Of a stretch of DNA of 52,958 nucleotides, positions 51,000-52,958 are shown one piece after another. A program made the position numbers and the translations under genes. The stretch comes from an uncultured Eubacteriales bacterium (GTDB lineage Bacteria; Bacillota; Clostridia; Oscillospirales; Acutalibacteraceae): NCBI GenBank assembly GCA_900316495.1, contig ONDC01000001.1, positions 1 to 52,958 on the forward strand, read 5' to 3'. The notes beneath the pieces are model-generated. The model saw only the letters and a program-made list of their open reading frames with translations, made no database searches and was not told the origin of the DNA. How positions within the stretch are numbered: position 1 is the first letter of the stretch; each line of letters starts with the position of its first letter.

Positions 51000-51581
51000 T
51001 TAGTTGAGCGGAACCACGCTGGAAAGATCGACCTCAGCGTCAACCTTGCGTCCGAACATATCCAGTGTGATAGTAGCGGTCTTAGCCTCGTAGTCAATTC
51101 CATTGACCACGCCCTTGTGACCGGACATGGAGCCGTCCACGACCTTGACCTCCTCGCCCACTTCAAACGCAAATCTTTCGGATTTCATCTCGACGCCCCA
51201 CTTTGCCGCCTCTTCATCGGTAAGAGGCACCGGCTTGGAGTCGGGCACGAGCTTGGAATCATGACCCACAAATCCGGTACATCCGCGCGTGTTGCGGACG
51301 ATGAACCATGTTTCGTTGGTCATGACCATCTTCACAAGCACATAGCCCGGAAAGAGCTTGTGCTCCACTGCACGCTCTACCTGCTGCTCCACGCCGTCCT
51401 TTTTGACTGTAACAGTCTCGACAACGGTCTCGGTGGGAATCTTGACATCCATGATCATATCCTGGAGCTTGCGGTTTTCCACTATCGTCATCAGGTCGGA
51501 AGCGACCTTGTTTTCATAGCCTGCATAGGTATGGATCACATACCAGTGCGCGGAACCCGAAACGCCTGTTGTATCTGCCAT
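51000..51581 (-). CDS. nusG: Transcription termination/antitermination protein NusG
   Basis: The 193-residue protein has the NGN domain (HWYVIHTYAGYENKVASDL, then LFPGYVLVKMVMTNETWF) and C-terminal KOW domain (FEVGEEVKVVDGSMSGHKG). It binds RNA polymerase and affects pausing and Rho or ribosome coupling. Order secE-nusG-rplK is universal in bacteria. GGGAGTG lies about 9 bases before the ATG. Confidence 0.97.
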   Translation of the reverse strand: MADTTGVSGSAHWYVIHTYAGYENKVASDLMTIVENRKLQDMIMDVKIPTETVVETVTVKKDGVEQQVERAVEHKLFPGYVLVKMVMTNETWFIVRNTRGCTGFVGHDSKLVPDSKPVPLTDEEAAKWGVEMKSERFAFEVGEEVKVVDGSMSGHKGVVNGIDYEAKTATITLDMFGRKVDAEVDLSSVVPLN

Positions 51582-51670
51582 ATTGCTTTCACTCCCATCG
51601 TGAGGCAGCCATGCCGCTGTCAGGGCGGCACTGGCATTCTGCCTGTGTCAATGTCTGAGCTGAATACGGA

Positions 51671-52063
51671 TTATTCAGCGGTATCGCTCGGTGTCACAGT
51701 AAGATCCGAAGGCGAGGGAACGTCGTCGGCCTTTGCAGCGGCAGACCATTCGGGAATCTTCTTCAGACCGAGATCTCTGATCTCACTGAGTCCGAAGTCC
51801 AGCACCCAGATGAATACGCCCACAACGGCAATTGCCGCAAGGGTGATCGCAGTGTTTCTGGTGGTATCCTTTACACTGGGCCAGGAGATCTTCTTAAGCT
51901 CGCTCTTGTACTCACGAACGAACTTACCCACCGATTTGATGGGACTTGCCTTCTTCTTGGACGAATCCTTCTTGGAAGCGGCCTTTTTGCCTGTGTCCTT
52001 GGCGATCTTCTTGTCATCCTTCTTGGATGACTTATCGTCCTTTTTGGTCAGCTTGTCGCTCAT
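51671..52063 (-). CDS. secE: Protein translocase subunit SecE
   Basis: The 130-residue protein has a long Lys/Asp/Ser-rich N-terminus (residues 1-45). The conserved SecE core reads KFVREYKSELKKISWPS, followed by one membrane helix (AITLAAIAVVGVFIWVLDFG). About 25 acidic residues form an unusual C-terminal extension. SecE clamps SecY in the translocon. Most single-helix SecE proteins are 60-80 residues, so both ends here are extended. Context rpmG-secE-nusG is standard. Confidence 0.95.
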   Translation of the reverse strand: MSDKLTKKDDKSSKKDDKKIAKDTGKKAASKKDSSKKKASPIKSVGKFVREYKSELKKISWPSVKDTTRNTAITLAAIAVVGVFIWVLDFGLSEIRDLGLKKIPEWSAAAKADDVPSPSDLTVTPSDTAE

Positions 52064-52081
52064 TGATCCATTCGTCCTCCC

Positions 52082-52231
52082 TTACTTGCTTTCCTTGTGC
52101 GAAGTATGCTTCTTGCAGAATCTGCAGTACTTCTTCATCTCAAGTCTGTCAGGGTCATTCTTCTTGTTCTTGACAGTGTAGTAGTTTCTCTGCTTGCATT
52201 CTGTGCATGCTAATGTGATTTTAACTCTCAT
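52082..52231 (-). CDS. rpmG: 50S ribosomal protein L33, zinc-ribbon form
   Basis: The ATG at 52231 has GGAGG 7 bases upstream and gives the usual 49 residues. It keeps both Cys pairs (CTEC and CRFC), the zinc-binding form, plus the [16 protein letters not shown] end. It opens the secE-nusG operon as in most Bacillota. Confidence 0.97.
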   Translation of the reverse strand: MRVKITLACTECKQRNYYTVKNKKNDPDRLEMKKYCRFCKKHTSHKESK

Positions 52232-52396
52232 GTCGGCACCTCCTGTAACGGAATAATTTACCGCAGGCTCACCCTGCCTCTGCAAAAACAAAGCGGTTCC
52301 ACGGCATTTCAGCCTCCCTCGATACCGCAGCCGGAAAGCGTCGGTATACTGATAAAAGGACGCATAAAAAAAACACGCCCAATGCGAGGTAAGATT

Positions 52397-52425
52397 ACTA
52401 TAGCATATATTTTTCGATTAGTCAA
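52397..52425 (-). promoter_or_regulatory. Promoter of the rpmG-secE-nusG-rplKA operon
   Basis: On the minus strand TTGACT (52425-52420) and TATAGT (52402-52397) are 17 bases apart, leaving a leader of about 160 bases before rpmG. The GC-rich, uncharacterised leader contains no recognised element. Confidence 0.75.
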
Positions 52426-52457
52426 GTGTTTTTTCTTCTTTATTCTGAATAATTCCG

Positions 52458-52497
52458 AAAAAAAGAGACTCAGCGCAGGCGAAGCCTCTTTTTTTTC
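52458..52497. terminator. Terminator hairpin between the 75-residue protein gene and the rpmG operon
   Basis: AAAAAGAGACT and AGCCTCTTTTT pair with one mismatch, with T runs outside on both strands. It should end transcription of the minus-strand gene at 52569-52796. Confidence 0.8.
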
Positions 52498-52568
52498 CAC
52501 AACAATAAACCCATCCACAACAGCGCCGCGATCCATTCAGAAGCCGTTGCACTACACGGCAACAAGCG

Positions 52569-52796
52569 TCAGGACACCAAGCTCAGACGCCCGCCGGCGG
52601 ACACAAGCTCATGGTATTCCATGATAACAGCCTCCATTGTCTCTCTCTTCTGCTCCTCTGTCAGGTGCAACTTTTCAAGCGTTTTGGCGTACATCCTGAT
52701 ATAATATCCGGCGAGTCTGATCTGATTATCGTCCGGGACGGATCCGGACTTCCGCACATTCTTGTTTATGATAACATTTTTATTTTTTCTGAACAT
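52569..52796 (-). CDS. Small hypothetical protein
   Basis: The ATG at 52796 has GGAG 8 bases upstream and gives 75 residues. A basic first third (FRKNKNVIINKNVRKSG) is followed by a likely helix pair (IRLAGYYIRMYAKTLEKLHL, then EEQKRETMEAVIMEYHELV). No family is recognised and no membrane segment is seen. It ends before a terminator. Bases 52797-52958 contain no supported gene. Confidence 0.6.
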   Translation of the reverse strand: MFRKNKNVIINKNVRKSGSVPDDNQIRLAGYYIRMYAKTLEKLHLTEEQKRETMEAVIMEYHELVSAGGRLSLVS

Positions 52797-52958
52797 ACCG
52801 ATAACTCCTTGCATTATGTTTTAGGAATTTATACTCTTTTGTTTTTCTTTGCGTGAGAAAATGATTTTTGCAAAAATCTGTTTCCAGGCTGTCTTTGTTT
52901 TGCCCTTCATAAAGAAAACGCTTCAGACCCGCAAAAAGTGTCACCTATTTCAAAAAAA

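Noticed and set aside
52821-52910. 29-codon basic minus-strand frame at the right edge
   Set aside because: No ribosome binding site upstream and no recognised family.
52851-52958. Plus-strand frame open to the window edge
   Set aside because: No clear binding site and composition typical of non-coding DNA; cannot be judged without the next bases.
1-52958. tRNA, rRNA, insertion sequence, integrase and phage genes
   Set aside because: None could be recognised on either strand by reading; a tRNA scan would be needed to exclude a missed tRNA.

Overview
The window looks like a chromosomal segment of a low-to-mid GC Bacillota, most likely a gut-type Clostridia of the Ruminococcus / Oscillospiraceae kind. 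Direct signs are a threonine T-box leader, an L27 with the N-terminal extension removed by the Prp protease, HprK, RapZ and WhiA, a Wzm/Wzt-type (TagGH-like) exporter, a CotH-family protein, and secreted or membrane proteins with Thr-rich low-complexity tails. The genus-level guess is inference. No rRNA, tRNA, insertion sequence, phage gene or CRISPR array was recognised; nearly everything is vertical core or lineage-specific chromosomal content.

Layout, plus strand first. Positions 1-365 hold a truncated bPH-domain membrane protein running leftwards from a divergent promoter pair. From 457 follow rplU-prp-rpmA, a terminator, then a small membrane protein, obgE and an M18 aminopeptidase. A CotH-like protein and a hexapeptide-repeat acetyltransferase follow (4996-7113). 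At 7294-11033 lies the most unusual part: two adjacent single-pass membrane proteins, each with a long acidic, presumably cytoplasmic N-terminal part, one membrane segment and a Thr-rich outer tail. The first carries about fifteen decapeptide repeats and a peptidoglycan-binding domain. The second begins with a domain that aligns without gaps to the TGS domain of the threonyl-tRNA synthetase encoded next door under T-box control. Then come a D-2-hydroxyacid dehydrogenase, hprK, a ROK sugar kinase, murB, rapZ, whiA, an OsmC protein, an IspD/TarI cytidylyltransferase and a polysaccharide-type ABC exporter.

From 22.8 to 25.3 kb the minus strand carries a GntR/YtrA-type regulator with its own ABC transporter and a small hypothetical gene. 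The plus strand resumes with a sodium/solute symporter behind a structured leader, two envelope proteins, lepA and a GT2-GtrA fusion. A bidirectional terminator at 32.3 kb separates these from a seven-gene minus-strand operon: phosphohexomutase, a small membrane protein, two M16-family proteins, lgt, an acidic multi-pass membrane protein and folD.

Further right, all on the minus strand, are a 3D/G5 cell-wall protein, a Usp-like protein, a lipoprotein, an aspartate-family amino acid cluster (ACT/PheB - hom - thrB - lysC), a MATE exporter, a zinc-ribbon/TM2 protein with a Q/Y-rich repeat, and the rpmG-secE-nusG-rplK-rplA translation/transcription operon. Each of the last two ribosomal genes has an upstream hairpin that resembles an L1 autoregulatory site. 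Threonine supply and use recurs (hom, thrB, T-box thrS, the TGS-like membrane protein and Thr-rich tails), but a functional connection among these is only a hypothesis.
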